The notes beneath the pieces were generated by a model, which worked only from the letters and a program-made list of their open reading frames with translations, did no database searches and was not told where the DNA came from. A stretch of DNA of 64,000 nucleotides from Corynebacterium parakroppenstedtii (GTDB taxonomy: Bacteria > Actinomycetota > Actinomycetes > Mycobacteriales > Mycobacteriaceae): positions 1,116,001 to 1,180,000 of the forward strand of contig NZ_JAGSOA010000001.1 in NCBI RefSeq assembly GCF_019754935.1, read 5' to 3'. The first letter of the stretch is position 1. Each line of letters begins with the position of its first letter. Below, piece after piece: positions 45,554 through 54,864 of this stretch. A program made the translations under genes and the position numbers.

Positions 45554-45999
45554 AGCGAGCGAACTCCGAAATACGATCGTGCGGACGGCTGGACCATACA
45601 CATCACAGCGATGGCCAGAAGAACAGCGATGAGGGCTAGGACAAAACCGCCGACGTGGATAACGAAAGCCATGATATTAAGAGCAATTCCGCCGGCCGTC
45701 AATGCAATCAGCACGCCCCGGGCACGTCGGCTACCTGCCGACATGGGGGCCACTGCGAAACCGATGGCACACCCCAGAAGAACATTGGCAATACCGACTA
45801 TTCGCATATTCCGTTCCCACGCGTGAATGAAGTCAGAGTTCTCATGGCCGGTGTAGTTGGCGCTAGCTAAAATCAGGCCGGCCAGAACCATCAGCAACGC
45901 AGCGATAATAAACACCCACCGGGCTACCGTAACCGCAGGTGGGCGTGGTTGATCTCCTGATGAGGAGGTGGATTCACTATCGGTGCTGGACATCGGCAT
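45544..45999 (-). CDS. Four-helix membrane protein of the hem cluster
   Basis: This 151-residue protein has a Ser/Asp-rich N-terminus and four predicted helices (about 25-46, 66-84, 95-115 and 120-138), ending SYFGVRSLWQ. The family is not recognised. It overlaps the start of the ATPase-like gene by 10 bases and follows another small membrane protein by 33 bases, so the three membrane genes after hemB form one operon. Confidence 0.75.
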   Translation of the reverse strand: MPMSSTDSESTSSSGDQPRPPAVTVARWVFIIAALLMVLAGLILASANYTGHENSDFIHAWERNMRIVGIANVLLGCAIGFAVAPMSAGSRRARGVLIALTAGGIALNIMAFVIHVGGFVLALIAVLLAIAVMCMVQPSARSYFGVRSLWQ

Positions 46000-46032
46000 A
46001 CTTGTACCTTACGTGCCGATACCTTTTCTGTA

Positions 46033-46998
46033 CTATTTTCGAGTGTTCCGATCGCCGGAGTGACCGGAAGTGTTGGAGTCTCCAGGGTCCCCAGAATCGT
46101 CCTTAGAGGATGTTCCCCGCAGATAATCGGATGCTGGCGGCCGGGTAGAAAACCAAATACCTACCGCCGACAACACGGCCGAGACAATACCCAGCGAGCC
46201 TGTTGCCCATACAAACACATTCGAACCGACGTCCGGCACCGCGAATGCACCGCTTACACCATTAATAATTAGGTAGGCGGATCCCACGATCAAGAGGAAT
46301 CGCGTCCACTTCTTTCCCTTCACGAATTGTCTGATCAGGAGAACTGCGACCAAGCTAGCGACGATGTAAAACACGGCGATCATCACGCCACTGACAGAGG
46401 CGATGGCCGAATTACTGACATTATCTGCCGACATGCCATACGTATCTTCAGCCTGTTTGATGGCACTATCCAGAATCGACGGGTTCGCGATGACTTCAAT
46501 TCCCGTCAGCACACCAAGAATCGCCTGTAGGAGTGCGGTCCACATCCACGCTGTCCGCGCATCCTTAATATCTTGAAGTGGTTCAGGCTTCGTTTTCTTA
46601 TCACCGTCATTGTTCGACGACGGAGACCCGGTCACCGCCTGCGGCGCCACCCCGTACCCACGATTCGCGTCATCCGGGCTGTATCCGCCATCCGTACTGT
46701 CCGGGCCGTACCCACGGTTGGAGTTTCCCGGGTTCTGCGCTCCTCCTAGGGCCGGTTCACCTCCGGGAAGTGGATCGCCACTGACACCTGGTTCTCCTGG
46801 GGCTGGTTCACCTAAACCCGACGACCCTGACTGTCCTGGTGTCGACGGCGGAGCAGGAGTCGGCTGCCCTGGCGTCGGCCCCGAACCGGGTGTAGGCCCG
46901 GATCCCGGCGCGGGCGAGGGTTCCGGTGCGGGTGATCCGCCGGGGGCAGATGCCATTCGCAGCGTGGGGGACGGATGTGTGTGCTCAGGTGAAGCCAT
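46033..46998 (-). CDS. Proline/glycine-rich membrane protein of the hem cluster
   Basis: This 321-residue protein starts at ATG 46998 (GGAGGA 6 bases upstream). About 130 residues of Pro/Gly/Ser-rich repeats (GSGPTPG and NRGYG units) are followed by four helices between about 148 and 285 and a Ser/Asp/Gly tail. The domain arrangement resembles actinobacterial proteins with disordered Pro-rich cytoplasmic tails. The position directly after hemB corresponds to M. tuberculosis Rv0513. The function is unknown. Confidence 0.75.
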   Translation of the reverse strand: MASPEHTHPSPTLRMASAPGGSPAPEPSPAPGSGPTPGSGPTPGQPTPAPPSTPGQSGSSGLGEPAPGEPGVSGDPLPGGEPALGGAQNPGNSNRGYGPDSTDGGYSPDDANRGYGVAPQAVTGSPSSNNDGDKKTKPEPLQDIKDARTAWMWTALLQAILGVLTGIEVIANPSILDSAIKQAEDTYGMSADNVSNSAIASVSGVMIAVFYIVASLVAVLLIRQFVKGKKWTRFLLIVGSAYLIINGVSGAFAVPDVGSNVFVWATGSLGIVSAVLSAVGIWFSTRPPASDYLRGTSSKDDSGDPGDSNTSGHSGDRNTRK

Positions 46999-47117
46999 AA
47001 ATTCCTCCAATACGGGGTGGCAGACTACCGCAGCGGGGGCTCAGTCTAGCTCGGTTCGGTAGTGTGGTCAGCGTCGTGACCGGGTGTGACTCATTCCACG
47101 GCCCTGAACCGCGTGAC

Positions 47118-48167
47118 TTAGTTGTCCTTCAACCAGTGGGCTACTTCAGTGGCATAGTACGTGAAGATCATGTCCGCCCCGGCCCGCCGGATAGAGGTCA
47201 ATGATTCAAGCACGATGCGTCGCCTATCAATCCACCCATTCTGCGCGGCCGCCTCAATCATGGAGTACTCACCGCTGACCTGATACGCGGCCACGGGAAC
47301 GGGCGAGAAGTCCGCTACCTCACGAACCACATCCAAGTACGCCATGGCCGGCTTGACCATCACCATGTCCGCGCCTTCGTCGATATCCAGCTGCACTTCG
47401 AGCAACGATTCACGCCGATTCGCAGGATCCTGCTGGTAGGCCTTCCTATCACCCTGCAATGAGCAGCCCACGGCATCACGGAATGGCCCGAAGAATGCTG
47501 ACGCGTACTTCGCCGAATACGCCATGATGGACACGTCCTCATAGCCAGCATCGTCGAGGCCACGTCGGATCTCCGCGACTTGCCCATCCATCATCCCTGA
47601 TGGGCTGACAATGTGCGCCCCCGCCTTGGCCTGCGATACCGCCATCTTCACGTAGAGCGGCACGGTCTCGTCATTATTCACAACGACGGTCCCATGCTTG
47701 TCTTCCGTCAGCACTCCGCAGTGCCCGTGATCGGTGAATTCGTCCAGGCAGGTATCGGCCATGACCAGGATGCTGTCGCCGAATTCTTTGCGTACCGCGG
47801 CGATTCCGCGGTTAAGGATGCCGTCGGGGTTCCATGCCTCGGACCCTTGGGCGTCTTTCTCCTCCTCGAGGGGAATGCCGAAGAGGTCAACGCACCGAAC
47901 GCCGGCGTCACGAGCTTCGCGAACGGCGTCGATAAGAGAGGACACCGTGTGCTGGTACTGCCCCGGCATGGAGGGGATTTCTTCCGGCTGGTCAATGCCA
48001 TCGCGGACAAATAAAACCTGAATCAGGTTGGCCGGATCTAAACGAGTCTCGGCAACGAAGTCCCGCATTGTCGCCGACGTCCGCAACCGACGGGGGCGGC
48101 GTTGAAGACCTAAGCTATCGCGGGATGTGCGGTTCGTGCTCTGAGAGAATTCGTTAGTTTGTGACAT
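47118..48167 (-). CDS. hemB: Porphobilinogen synthase (delta-aminolevulinic acid dehydratase)
   Basis: This 349-residue enzyme condenses two 5-aminolevulinate molecules. The Schiff-base lysines are in [20 protein letters not shown] and in [14 protein letters not shown]. The metal loop reads [17 protein letters not shown], with one position of the usual zinc triple cysteine replaced by Asp. Metal dependence may therefore be mixed Zn/Mg. ATG 48167 is chosen over the 48194 extension. It lies 35 bases after hemD. Confidence 0.95.
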   Translation of the reverse strand: MSQTNEFSQSTNRTSRDSLGLQRRPRRLRTSATMRDFVAETRLDPANLIQVLFVRDGIDQPEEIPSMPGQYQHTVSSLIDAVREARDAGVRCVDLFGIPLEEEKDAQGSEAWNPDGILNRGIAAVRKEFGDSILVMADTCLDEFTDHGHCGVLTEDKHGTVVVNNDETVPLYVKMAVSQAKAGAHIVSPSGMMDGQVAEIRRGLDDAGYEDVSIMAYSAKYASAFFGPFRDAVGCSLQGDRKAYQQDPANRRESLLEVQLDIDEGADMVMVKPAMAYLDVVREVADFSPVPVAAYQVSGEYSMIEAAAQNGWIDRRRIVLESLTSIRRAGADMIFTYYATEVAHWLKDN

Positions 48168-48202
48168 GCGCCCCAGGGTACTACGTGGTCCCACAGTGCT
48201 AC

Positions 48203-49861
48203 TTACGAGGACTTTTTCTTCTTCCGCACTTTCCGGGGAGGCGGCAGTTGCCCCGCCGCACGCAAACCTGCCACGTGTTCGGCGAGCGCGTCCACGAGTT
48301 CGGGGACCCCGGCTTCTTCTGGCACGACGTCAACGCGCAGACCGCATTCTTTCGCTGTTGCCGCCGCCATCGGGCCGATGCAGGCAATAATCGTGCGCTG
48401 GTGGGGTTTTCCAGCGATTCCAACGAGGTTTTTCACGGTCGACGATGACGTAAAGCACACCGCATCGAATCCGCCCGACTTGATCATGTGGCGAATATCA
48501 GCACTGGGCGGGGCCGCGCGTACGGTGCGGTAGGCCACGACGTCGTCCACGTCCCAGCCCAAGTCAATGAGGCCGTCGACCAAAACGTCGGTGGCGATAT
48601 CCGCACGCGGAAGAAAAACCCTGTTCACGGGGTCAATATCGCTATCGTAGGGTGGGAAAACATCCACTAGTCCCGACGCGGACCGGGCATTGGCCGGGGG
48701 CATGAGTTCGGGGTTAATGCCTAGGTCCGTCACGGCTTTCGCGGTTTTCTTCCCGACGGTCGCGATACTCACTCCGGCGAAAGCACGGGCATCCAAACCG
48801 ATCGCTGTCAGCTTTTCCCACACGGCTTTCACCGCGTTCACCGACGTGAAAACGATCCACTGGTAGCGCCCATCAACCAGGCCTTTAATCGCACGTTCCA
48901 TTTGGGCCGGGCTGCGCGGTGGTTCCACAGATATCGTCGGTACTTCCCACGGGATAGCACCGTGCTGAGCTAAACGGGTACTCATTGGTCCTGCCTGCGA
49001 CTTCGCGCGGGGCACCAAGACGGACCAGCCGTACAATGCCCGGTTTTCCCACCACGAATACTTGTTGCGCGCACCGACCTCAACACCAATGGTGACCACC
49101 AGGTGCCCTGGTAGGTCCCCTTCGCACGATGTCAAGGTACCTAAGGTAACGTCGCAGGTTTTCTGCAAGCGAGTGGTACCGTTCACCGTGACGGTGGCCG
49201 GCGTGCTCTCGGGCAGACCACGATCCACCAGCCGAGACTCGATGACAGGAAGGTCCTGCGCCTCCGCCTGAAGAACCAGCGGCTGGGGCGCCTGGGCAAG
49301 CCGATCCCACGTCGCCGTGTCATCGCTACCCGTCACATCGGTTTCGGTAAAACTTGAGCCGACGGCAATTCCAGCGAATGACGGAACCGTCGAGGGAACC
49401 GACATTCCTGGCACGACCTGGAAATCGGCATCCTGAGCAGCCACGGCGCTAATCTCAGCTAAGACTGAAGTGTTGCCCAGGGGGTTGCCCGCTACCAGAC
49501 GAATAACATCGGTTCCCGTCGCGGCCTGAGCCAACATGGCGTCGGCCGTTGCCTGGGGGTCGCCTTCGGGGCTGCGTATATTCGCCGCCGTTGGGGGCGG
49601 AGGGGGCGTTGGCCGCCGACGCGACCCTTTTGCTTTCGCTTCCTCCACCATCCGGGCAAACTCTTGCTCGGCTTCCTCTACTTTCTCGCGAGGGACGGGG
49701 ACATCATGTCCCACGAGACGGCAAATAGATTCACCGACGCCGTCGTCCACCCATGCGTCCGCAATAGATGTCAGAACTTCTCGTGCGCGCACCGTTAAGA
49801 GGTCGGGGTTACCGGGGCCGGCACCGACGAACAGGATGCGCCCTGGAGTCGAGTTGGTCAT
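48203..49861 (-). CDS. hemD: Bifunctional uroporphyrinogen-III C-methyltransferase-like/uroporphyrinogen-III synthase
   Basis: This is a 552-residue fusion. Residues 1-255 resemble the SAM-dependent tetrapyrrole methylase fold ([30 protein letters not shown] and [20 protein letters not shown]). A Lys/Arg-Pro-rich insert around 75-95 interrupts the N-terminal part. Residues 270-530 are HemD ([47 protein letters not shown]). HemD closes hydroxymethylbilane to uroporphyrinogen III. The fusion is usual for actinobacteria. The C-terminus is a basic run (KKKKS). Confidence 0.92.
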   Translation of the reverse strand: MTNSTPGRILFVGAGPGNPDLLTVRAREVLTSIADAWVDDGVGESICRLVGHDVPVPREKVEEAEQEFARMVEEAKAKGSRRRPTPPPPPTAANIRSPEGDPQATADAMLAQAATGTDVIRLVAGNPLGNTSVLAEISAVAAQDADFQVVPGMSVPSTVPSFAGIAVGSSFTETDVTGSDDTATWDRLAQAPQPLVLQAEAQDLPVIESRLVDRGLPESTPATVTVNGTTRLQKTCDVTLGTLTSCEGDLPGHLVVTIGVEVGARNKYSWWENRALYGWSVLVPRAKSQAGPMSTRLAQHGAIPWEVPTISVEPPRSPAQMERAIKGLVDGRYQWIVFTSVNAVKAVWEKLTAIGLDARAFAGVSIATVGKKTAKAVTDLGINPELMPPANARSASGLVDVFPPYDSDIDPVNRVFLPRADIATDVLVDGLIDLGWDVDDVVAYRTVRAAPPSADIRHMIKSGGFDAVCFTSSSTVKNLVGIAGKPHQRTIIACIGPMAAATAKECGLRVDVVPEEAGVPELVDALAEHVAGLRAAGQLPPPRKVRKKKKSS

Positions 49862-50010
49862 GGAGATCCTTTAAAGCGGGGTCGAACCGCGGCTAATTTT
49901 GACTAAAAGAGAATAAATCCTACTACGTGCTCAATCCAAAACGACGACACCCTCCGACATCACAGACAGGGGCTAGTACCCGCCCGACGGAGGGCCCCAC
50001 ACCGGCGCAC

Positions 50011-50898
50011 TCACATCAAATCCATCGCTCCATGCACCCGTAAATACTCCGCTGCTTGGTGGCCGATGTCCTCAGTTGGTTTGCCTTCAGAACTCCACGT
50101 CACACGCTCAGAGCCGTCGACCGCGAACACGCCCGCACGGAACGAATCTTCTGTCGCGTAGGCCCCCACGGGGGCGGTACATCCCGCGTTCAGGGAGGCC
50201 AAGACCGCACGCTCCGCAATAGCCCGACGGTGCGAGATCTCGTGATCAAGCACACAAATCGCGTACAGGGCTTCCTCGGAACAATTCTCGTTCCCCTCAG
50301 CGACGGCCTCCACCGCCAGCGCACCCTGCGCCGGAGCGGGCAGCACCACGTCCACGTCCAGCGTTTCCGTCGCCTCCCCCAGGCGACCAAGACGCTCCAC
50401 ACCAGCACGCGCCAGGATCACAGCGTCCAGGTCTTTCTCCAGCCGCCCGATGCGCGTATCGACATTGCCGCGGATAGGCACGACGGTGCAATCCGGCCTC
50501 AGCGCCCGAAGCTGGCCCATGCGCCGCGGGGCACCAGTTCCAATCGATGATCCTGCCGGCAAGTCCGCCAGCGGAATCCTGTCGCGGGAGAACACCACGT
50601 CACGGGCGTCGACCCTGGGCGGTACGGCCAAACGAAAACGCGGGTCGGGTGCCGTCGGCAAGTCTTTAAAGGAATGCACAGCCAACGAGCACTCACCCGC
50701 GGCGAGTGCCGTGCGAAGTGTTTGTGTGAACACCCCGACACCGATCCGAGCAACAGGAGTACCAGCACCCTGTGACGCATCCCCCGGTGTATGAACTGTG
50801 AAGAGTTCAGCTTCTAATCCGGCGGAGATCAGTGCGTCCCGGACGTGCCCAGCTTGGGTTAATGCAAGCGCGGAACCCCTGGTGCCAATACGAATCAT
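50011..50898 (-). CDS. hemC: Hydroxymethylbilane synthase (porphobilinogen deaminase)
   Basis: This 295-residue enzyme polymerises four porphobilinogens on a dipyrromethane cofactor attached to the cysteine in SLNAGCTAPVGAYA. Other markers are IRIGTRGSALALTQAG at the N-terminus, VHSFKDLP, STIGTGAPRR-like SSIGTGAPRRMGQL, IRGNVDTRIGRL and LPAPAQGALAVE. Its start overlaps the hemA stop by 4 bases (ATGA). The gap to hemD is 149 bases and contains a CCCTCCG/CGGAGGG inverted repeat. Confidence 0.96.
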   Translation of the reverse strand: MIRIGTRGSALALTQAGHVRDALISAGLEAELFTVHTPGDASQGAGTPVARIGVGVFTQTLRTALAAGECSLAVHSFKDLPTAPDPRFRLAVPPRVDARDVVFSRDRIPLADLPAGSSIGTGAPRRMGQLRALRPDCTVVPIRGNVDTRIGRLEKDLDAVILARAGVERLGRLGEATETLDVDVVLPAPAQGALAVEAVAEGNENCSEEALYAICVLDHEISHRRAIAERAVLASLNAGCTAPVGAYATEDSFRAGVFAVDGSERVTWSSEGKPTEDIGHQAAEYLRVHGAMDLM

Positions 50899-52445
50899 GA
50901 ATGCCCTTTCTTCACATCCGATCCATCGTGTCGTAGCCCCATGATCGCACCCACCCCTCGAGGGTCGGCCGGATCAGGCAAGGCCATAGGAACAGCGTAG
51001 TTGGTCAATGAAGAATCTGGCTGTGGCACGGAGGGTTCTGGTCGCCCTTCTGCGGCCGACGGGTACTCCACATCGTCCAGACCGAACAAGTCCCGGATCG
51101 CGTCTGAATAGGTCATATCGGTGTGGCCAGCCAGCTTCTTGAGCTGAACTGTCGGCGTATGCATGAGCTTGTCCACCACACGCTTCATGGCGCTGTGGAC
51201 TTCTTTGCGCTCTTTCTCGCTCAGGTCCGGGGTGCGGGAATCAATCCGGTCCAACTCACTGCGCAAAATGTCCGCACCGCGACGGCGCAACGCCTTGACC
51301 GTCGGAACCACATCTTGGCTACGAATTCGCTCGACGTACGACCGCAGTTCCTCGGCGACGATGGACCGTGCCAATGCAGCTGCATCATCAGAAACGACGC
51401 TGGGCTGGGCGCTTTCTGGCAACCCCTGATTGTGCTTGACGACGTCGCTCTGGTCCTCGAGGGCAGCGCGGCGCTGTTTCTGCATCGTGTCGATATTTAA
51501 AACGGTGACGCCGGGGCGAGGGGCACACACGACGTCGCGAGGAAGAGACAAATCGCAAATGACGAGGTCGGCCGGCGTATGTGAGCGAGCATCAGAAGAA
51601 GCGCCGTGGTGCTGTTCCGCGCGAGCCGCGAGTGCCTGGTCCACCATCGGAGTATCGATTAACGGGTCCAAGGCGCCGGTAGCGGTGACGACGATGTCCG
51701 CGCGGGACATCTCTGTCACCAGGTCGGAGAGGTCCGTGGCATCCGCAGATACGCCCACCTCGCGGGCATGGGACGCCACATTTCGCGCGCGGCCTAGCGT
51801 GCGGTTAGCGATGGTCATTGACGCGCCTAGCCGGCCAAGATGCGTCGACGCTAATGAGGCCATCGCTCCCGCCCCTACCACGAGGGCGTGACAGCCGTCG
51901 AGGTTGTCAACCCCCATCGCGTCCAGGGCCTGGCGAACGGCGAACGACACCATCGACGGGCCTTCGTCGTCAATATCGGTCTCGGCATGAACGCGCTTGC
52001 CTGTGCGCAACGCACGATGTGCCAATTCATGTAGGCCATGTCCGATGGTGCCATCTTCTGTGGCGCTTGCGTAGGCATCGCGAATCTGGCCGATAATCTG
52101 CTGCTCCCCCACAACCATGGAGTCCAAACCAGCAGCAACGCGGAGCATATGCTCCACAGCGGACTCTGCATATCGCACGTATAAGTGCGGGAACAGCTCC
52201 GACACTGACGCGCCCGAATACCGCGAAATGGTATCGACGATATGCTCCACCGTGGGGTGGAAACCCTCACACACCACGTAGAACTCTGTGCGGTTGCACG
52301 TGGAAACGATCAGTGCCTCAGAAATAAACGGCTCGGTTAGAAGGTCCGCCGCCACCTTAGGGCGGTCCTCCGCACTTACCGTAGCCCGTTCCAACAAGGA
52401 AACAGGTGCACATCGATACGACATGCCTACGAGCACAATGCTCAC
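50895..52445 (-). CDS. hemA: Glutamyl-tRNA reductase
   Basis: This 516-residue enzyme makes glutamate-1-semialdehyde from Glu-tRNA, the first committed step of heme synthesis. The nucleophilic Cys50 is in IVSTCNRTEFY. Also visible are GEQQIIGQIRDAY, ALVVGAGAMASLAS (NADPH site), ICDLSLPRDV and the dimerisation domain with LRSYVERI. It is longer than the usual 420-460 because of low-complexity Asp/Ser inserts. The start is GTG 52445 behind GAGGAGG. It leads the hemA-C-D-B operon. Confidence 0.96.
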   Translation of the reverse strand: MSIVLVGMSYRCAPVSLLERATVSAEDRPKVAADLLTEPFISEALIVSTCNRTEFYVVCEGFHPTVEHIVDTISRYSGASVSELFPHLYVRYAESAVEHMLRVAAGLDSMVVGEQQIIGQIRDAYASATEDGTIGHGLHELAHRALRTGKRVHAETDIDDEGPSMVSFAVRQALDAMGVDNLDGCHALVVGAGAMASLASTHLGRLGASMTIANRTLGRARNVASHAREVGVSADATDLSDLVTEMSRADIVVTATGALDPLIDTPMVDQALAARAEQHHGASSDARSHTPADLVICDLSLPRDVVCAPRPGVTVLNIDTMQKQRRAALEDQSDVVKHNQGLPESAQPSVVSDDAAALARSIVAEELRSYVERIRSQDVVPTVKALRRRGADILRSELDRIDSRTPDLSEKERKEVHSAMKRVVDKLMHTPTVQLKKLAGHTDMTYSDAIRDLFGLDDVEYPSAAEGRPEPSVPQPDSSLTNYAVPMALPDPADPRGVGAIMGLRHDGSDVKKGHS

Positions 52446-52855
52446 GAAAGAACCTCCTCGCAGGGGATCCCCGCTCTTCTCTGTGCGGGTGCCGGACTGT
52501 CCACCAGCGCAGACGCCACCGGAAGGGTCGTCATCCTTACGGAACGTCCTGAGCTAGCTGAGCGCCCCACTCGACCCGTTCGACAGGTCAACCAGAGCAC
52601 CCCGGGAGTCTCTACTAGCAGCTGCAGTAACAGGGGTAACACAGCTGATCCCACATATTCGATTAAACACCGTATCCGCTTTACCCCTTCCATGACAAAG
52701 AAAGGGGCCGACTGCGGCGTGTGGGTACCACAAGAGGGGGTAAACGCTCAGATTTTGGAGGTATTCCACAACAATTCGGACAACCCCGGTAAGGACAGGC
52801 AAAAGTTTCATAAAACCGGTCAAGATCGGGCGGTGCTCATCACCGACGGTGCCGC
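52446..52855. promoter_or_regulatory. 410-base hemA leader
   Basis: This gap between the glutaredoxin-like gene and hemA must carry the hem promoter. Short palindromes such as GGGGTAACA and CAGCTG are seen but no recognised riboswitch or operator. A frame of 101 codons (52554-52859 minus) overlaps the upstream stop but has no protein-like conservation that I can see. Confidence 0.35.
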
Positions 52856-53092
52856 TCACGACTCCAGAGCTGCAATAAGATCCTCATCGTCAATTTCCCA
52901 ACAGGCGATTTCATCGTCGTCAACGAGGACAACGGGAACGCGATCCCCGAATTCCATCGCCAAGCTGGTGTTGGAATCAACGTCCGTCACCACGAGCTCA
53001 GCACCCCAGCGTTGACAAATCGGGCGAATCTGATCCGCAACTCGTCGGCACGATCCGCACGATTGCCTCACCATCAGCTCAACCTGATGCAT
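52856..53092 (-). CDS. Glutaredoxin-like protein (DUF836 type)
   Basis: This 78-residue thioredoxin-fold protein has the CxxC pair QSCGSCRRV (Cys12 and Cys15) near the N-terminus and the cis-proline segment RVPVVLVDDDE. M. tuberculosis has the equivalent Rv0508 next to hemA. It may protect thiols during Glu-tRNA reductase action, since HemA uses a reactive cysteine. That link is inferred. Confidence 0.88.
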   Translation of the reverse strand: MHQVELMVRQSCGSCRRVADQIRPICQRWGAELVVTDVDSNTSLAMEFGDRVPVVLVDDDEIACWEIDDEDLIAALES

Positions 53093-53257
53093 ATATACCT
53101 GTCCTCATAACCAGACCTACTGCTGCGCCTTCCCAGAAGGGACGTCACCCACCTCAGATACGACAAGAGCCGGCCCCGGAGGCGAAAACCCGCGCAGTCG
53201 CGGTTCCACCTCGCCCGACAGGTCGGCTTTGGCGAGAGCTCCTCACGGAGCCCGGTT

Positions 53258-53359
53258 TTACTTACCGAGCTTCCTACGCTGAACGCGGGTGCGGCGCAGA
53301 AGCTTACGGTGCTTCTTCTTGGACATACGCTTGCGGCGCTTCTTAATGACAGAACCCAT
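53258..53359 (-). CDS. Small ribosomal subunit protein bS22 (AURKAIP1/COX24 domain)
   Basis: This 33-residue, extremely basic protein starts [19 protein letters not shown] and ends [12 protein letters not shown]. It matches the short actinobacterial bS22 ribosomal protein found in mycobacterial ribosome structures (Rv0500B). ATG 53359 has AAGGA 8 bases upstream. The hairpin GCTCC/GGAGC follows the stop. Its place between proC/HTH and hem genes matches M. tuberculosis. Confidence 0.92.
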
Positions 53360-53512
53360 GAGGAATCCTTTATCGATAGTGAACAGTTTCTCGCCTACGC
53401 ACGAGGCAGACACGAATGGGCACCACTCTACCGGCCACGACGTGCTAAAACCAAAAGTGAAACGTAGGGCGTATCTGCCACGCAGTGTCCGTCACAGACA
53501 AATTCGCTGGTG

Positions 53513-53538
53513 GGGGTGAGACTTTCTCGCCTCACCCC
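53513..53538 (-). terminator. Hairpin after the HTH gene
   Basis: GGGGTGAG and CTCACCCC form a perfect 8-bp stem with a 10-base loop, 29 bases past the HTH gene stop. No T-tract follows, so its strength is uncertain. Confidence 0.5.
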
Positions 53539-53566
53539 TCGCAACCAACGAGGAGATCGTGTGCGA

Positions 53567-53758
53567 CTAGATCGCTTTGTAGTGCGACTCTTTGAGGTAC
53601 TCATCCACCGCAGACTCGTGCACCCGGAAGGAACGCCCTACGCGAACAGCCGGAAGCTCACCGGCGTGGACCAGGCGGTACACGGTCATCTTGGAGACTC
53701 GCATAATGTCTGCAACTTCAGCGACCGTCAGAAACGATCCGTTTTCTGCATGGCTCAT
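53567..53758 (-). CDS. Excisionase-family helix-turn-helix DNA-binding protein
   Basis: This 63-residue protein has a MerR/Xis-like winged HTH: FLTVAEVADIMRVSKMTVYRLVHAGELPAVRVGRSFRV with an ESAVDEYLKE tail. It is the Rv0500A counterpart next to bS22 and proC, a conserved chromosomal gene despite the excisionase name and not evidence of an integrated element. ATG 53758 gives the conserved length; the extension to 53818 is unconserved. Regulatory targets are unknown. Confidence 0.9.
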   Translation of the reverse strand: MSHAENGSFLTVAEVADIMRVSKMTVYRLVHAGELPAVRVGRSFRVHESAVDEYLKESHYKAI

Positions 53759-53963
53759 ACTCAGTTTTCTACCTTTCGGCACGCCGCGCTGCAGGCTTCC
53801 CCTCCCGCAGGGTGACACGCACGTGCTTAGACCAGCTTAGCGTGAATGATGTGTCATAGCGATCATAGGGGGACCCAACGTGTTAATTGTGCAGTTAAGA
53901 ACACCTATGGAACCGATGAGAACCCCTGAGCTTCATGGGACGAGTGTGAAAAACTTACTCCTT

Positions 53964-54806
53964 TTAGTTCTCACCCGAATTATCCGATTTCGACGCTGGC
54001 TTCCCCAGCTCCTCAGACTTCTTCGCGCATGCTTCCATAGCCCGATAAAAGGCGGTACGCAACCCGTTCTCATCGAGGGCTCGAGTTGCTGCACTCGTCG
54101 TCCCACCTGGCGACGACACATTCGCGCGGAGCTGCACAGGGTCGGCGTCCTCCTGCGTGGCCATCGTGGACGCACCCAGTGCTGTTTGTGAGGCCAATTC
54201 CTTAGCAAGTTCACGGGGTAGCCCCAGGTTGACGCCGGCATCCGTCATGGCTTCCAGAACGAGGAAGAAATAGGCCGGGCCTGATCCGGACACTGCGGTC
54301 GCCGCGTCCATTTGTGATTCTTTGACTTCCGCGGTGTAGCCCAGCAGTCCGAGCAGGTCAGATACCGTTTCCAGTTGCTCGTCAGAGACGAAGCGACCCC
54401 GGGCTATGACATTGACGCCCTTGCCCACCAGCATGGGAGTGTTGGGCATTACGCGCACAATGGCAGTCCCCGCGGAGGCAATCCCCTCCAGCGAGGACAA
54501 GGTGATTCCTGCTGCCATGGACACCAGAATCGTATCCGTGTCATTGTGGTCAACAACATCTGCAATGCTTTCCACCACGCCGAGCGTGTCGTAGGGCTTC
54601 ACGCATAGGAAAGCAATGTCCGCGTTTTCTACCGCAGTGGCATCGTCGTCAACGGCGGTAACTCCATAGCGCTCTTTGAGCTCGTCGCTGCGCTCTGGGC
54701 GTCGATTAGCTACGACAATGTCTGTCGGGTCGTAATCGCCAGACAGCAGGCCGCCGATCAGGGCCTCGCCGATTTTTCCTCCACCAATTACCGCGATTTT
54801 AGTCAT
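53964..54806 (-). CDS. proC: Pyrroline-5-carboxylate reductase
   Basis: This 280-residue enzyme of the last step of proline synthesis has an N-terminal Rossmann motif IAVIGGGKIGEALIGGLL, AFLCVKPYD, RVMPNTPMLVGKG, and the signature TAVSGSGPAYFFLVLEAM with ANVSSPGGTT. ATG 54806 is the only sensible start. It lies 58 bases after the acidic membrane protein gene and is probably cotranscribed. Confidence 0.96.
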   Translation of the reverse strand: MTKIAVIGGGKIGEALIGGLLSGDYDPTDIVVANRRPERSDELKERYGVTAVDDDATAVENADIAFLCVKPYDTLGVVESIADVVDHNDTDTILVSMAAGITLSSLEGIASAGTAIVRVMPNTPMLVGKGVNVIARGRFVSDEQLETVSDLLGLLGYTAEVKESQMDAATAVSGSGPAYFFLVLEAMTDAGVNLGLPRELAKELASQTALGASTMATQEDADPVQLRANVSSPGGTTSAATRALDENGLRTAFYRAMEACAKKSEELGKPASKSDNSGEN

Positions 54807-54864
54807 GCACCCAGGGTGCCAGAGTCAACCATGTACGTCCACCGACCCCGACGACGCGGGTTCG

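Noticed and set aside
52554..52859. 101-codon minus-strand frame overlapping the glutaredoxin stop by 4 bases
   Set aside because: The overlap looks like coupling, but the translation has no domain-like pattern, and related genomes as I recall have no gene here. It is treated as hemA leader.
53567..53758. Excisionase-like gene as sign of a prophage or integrative element
   Set aside because: The gene is a conserved chromosomal neighbour of bS22 and proC (Rv0500A position) and no integrase, att site or phage gene is nearby.
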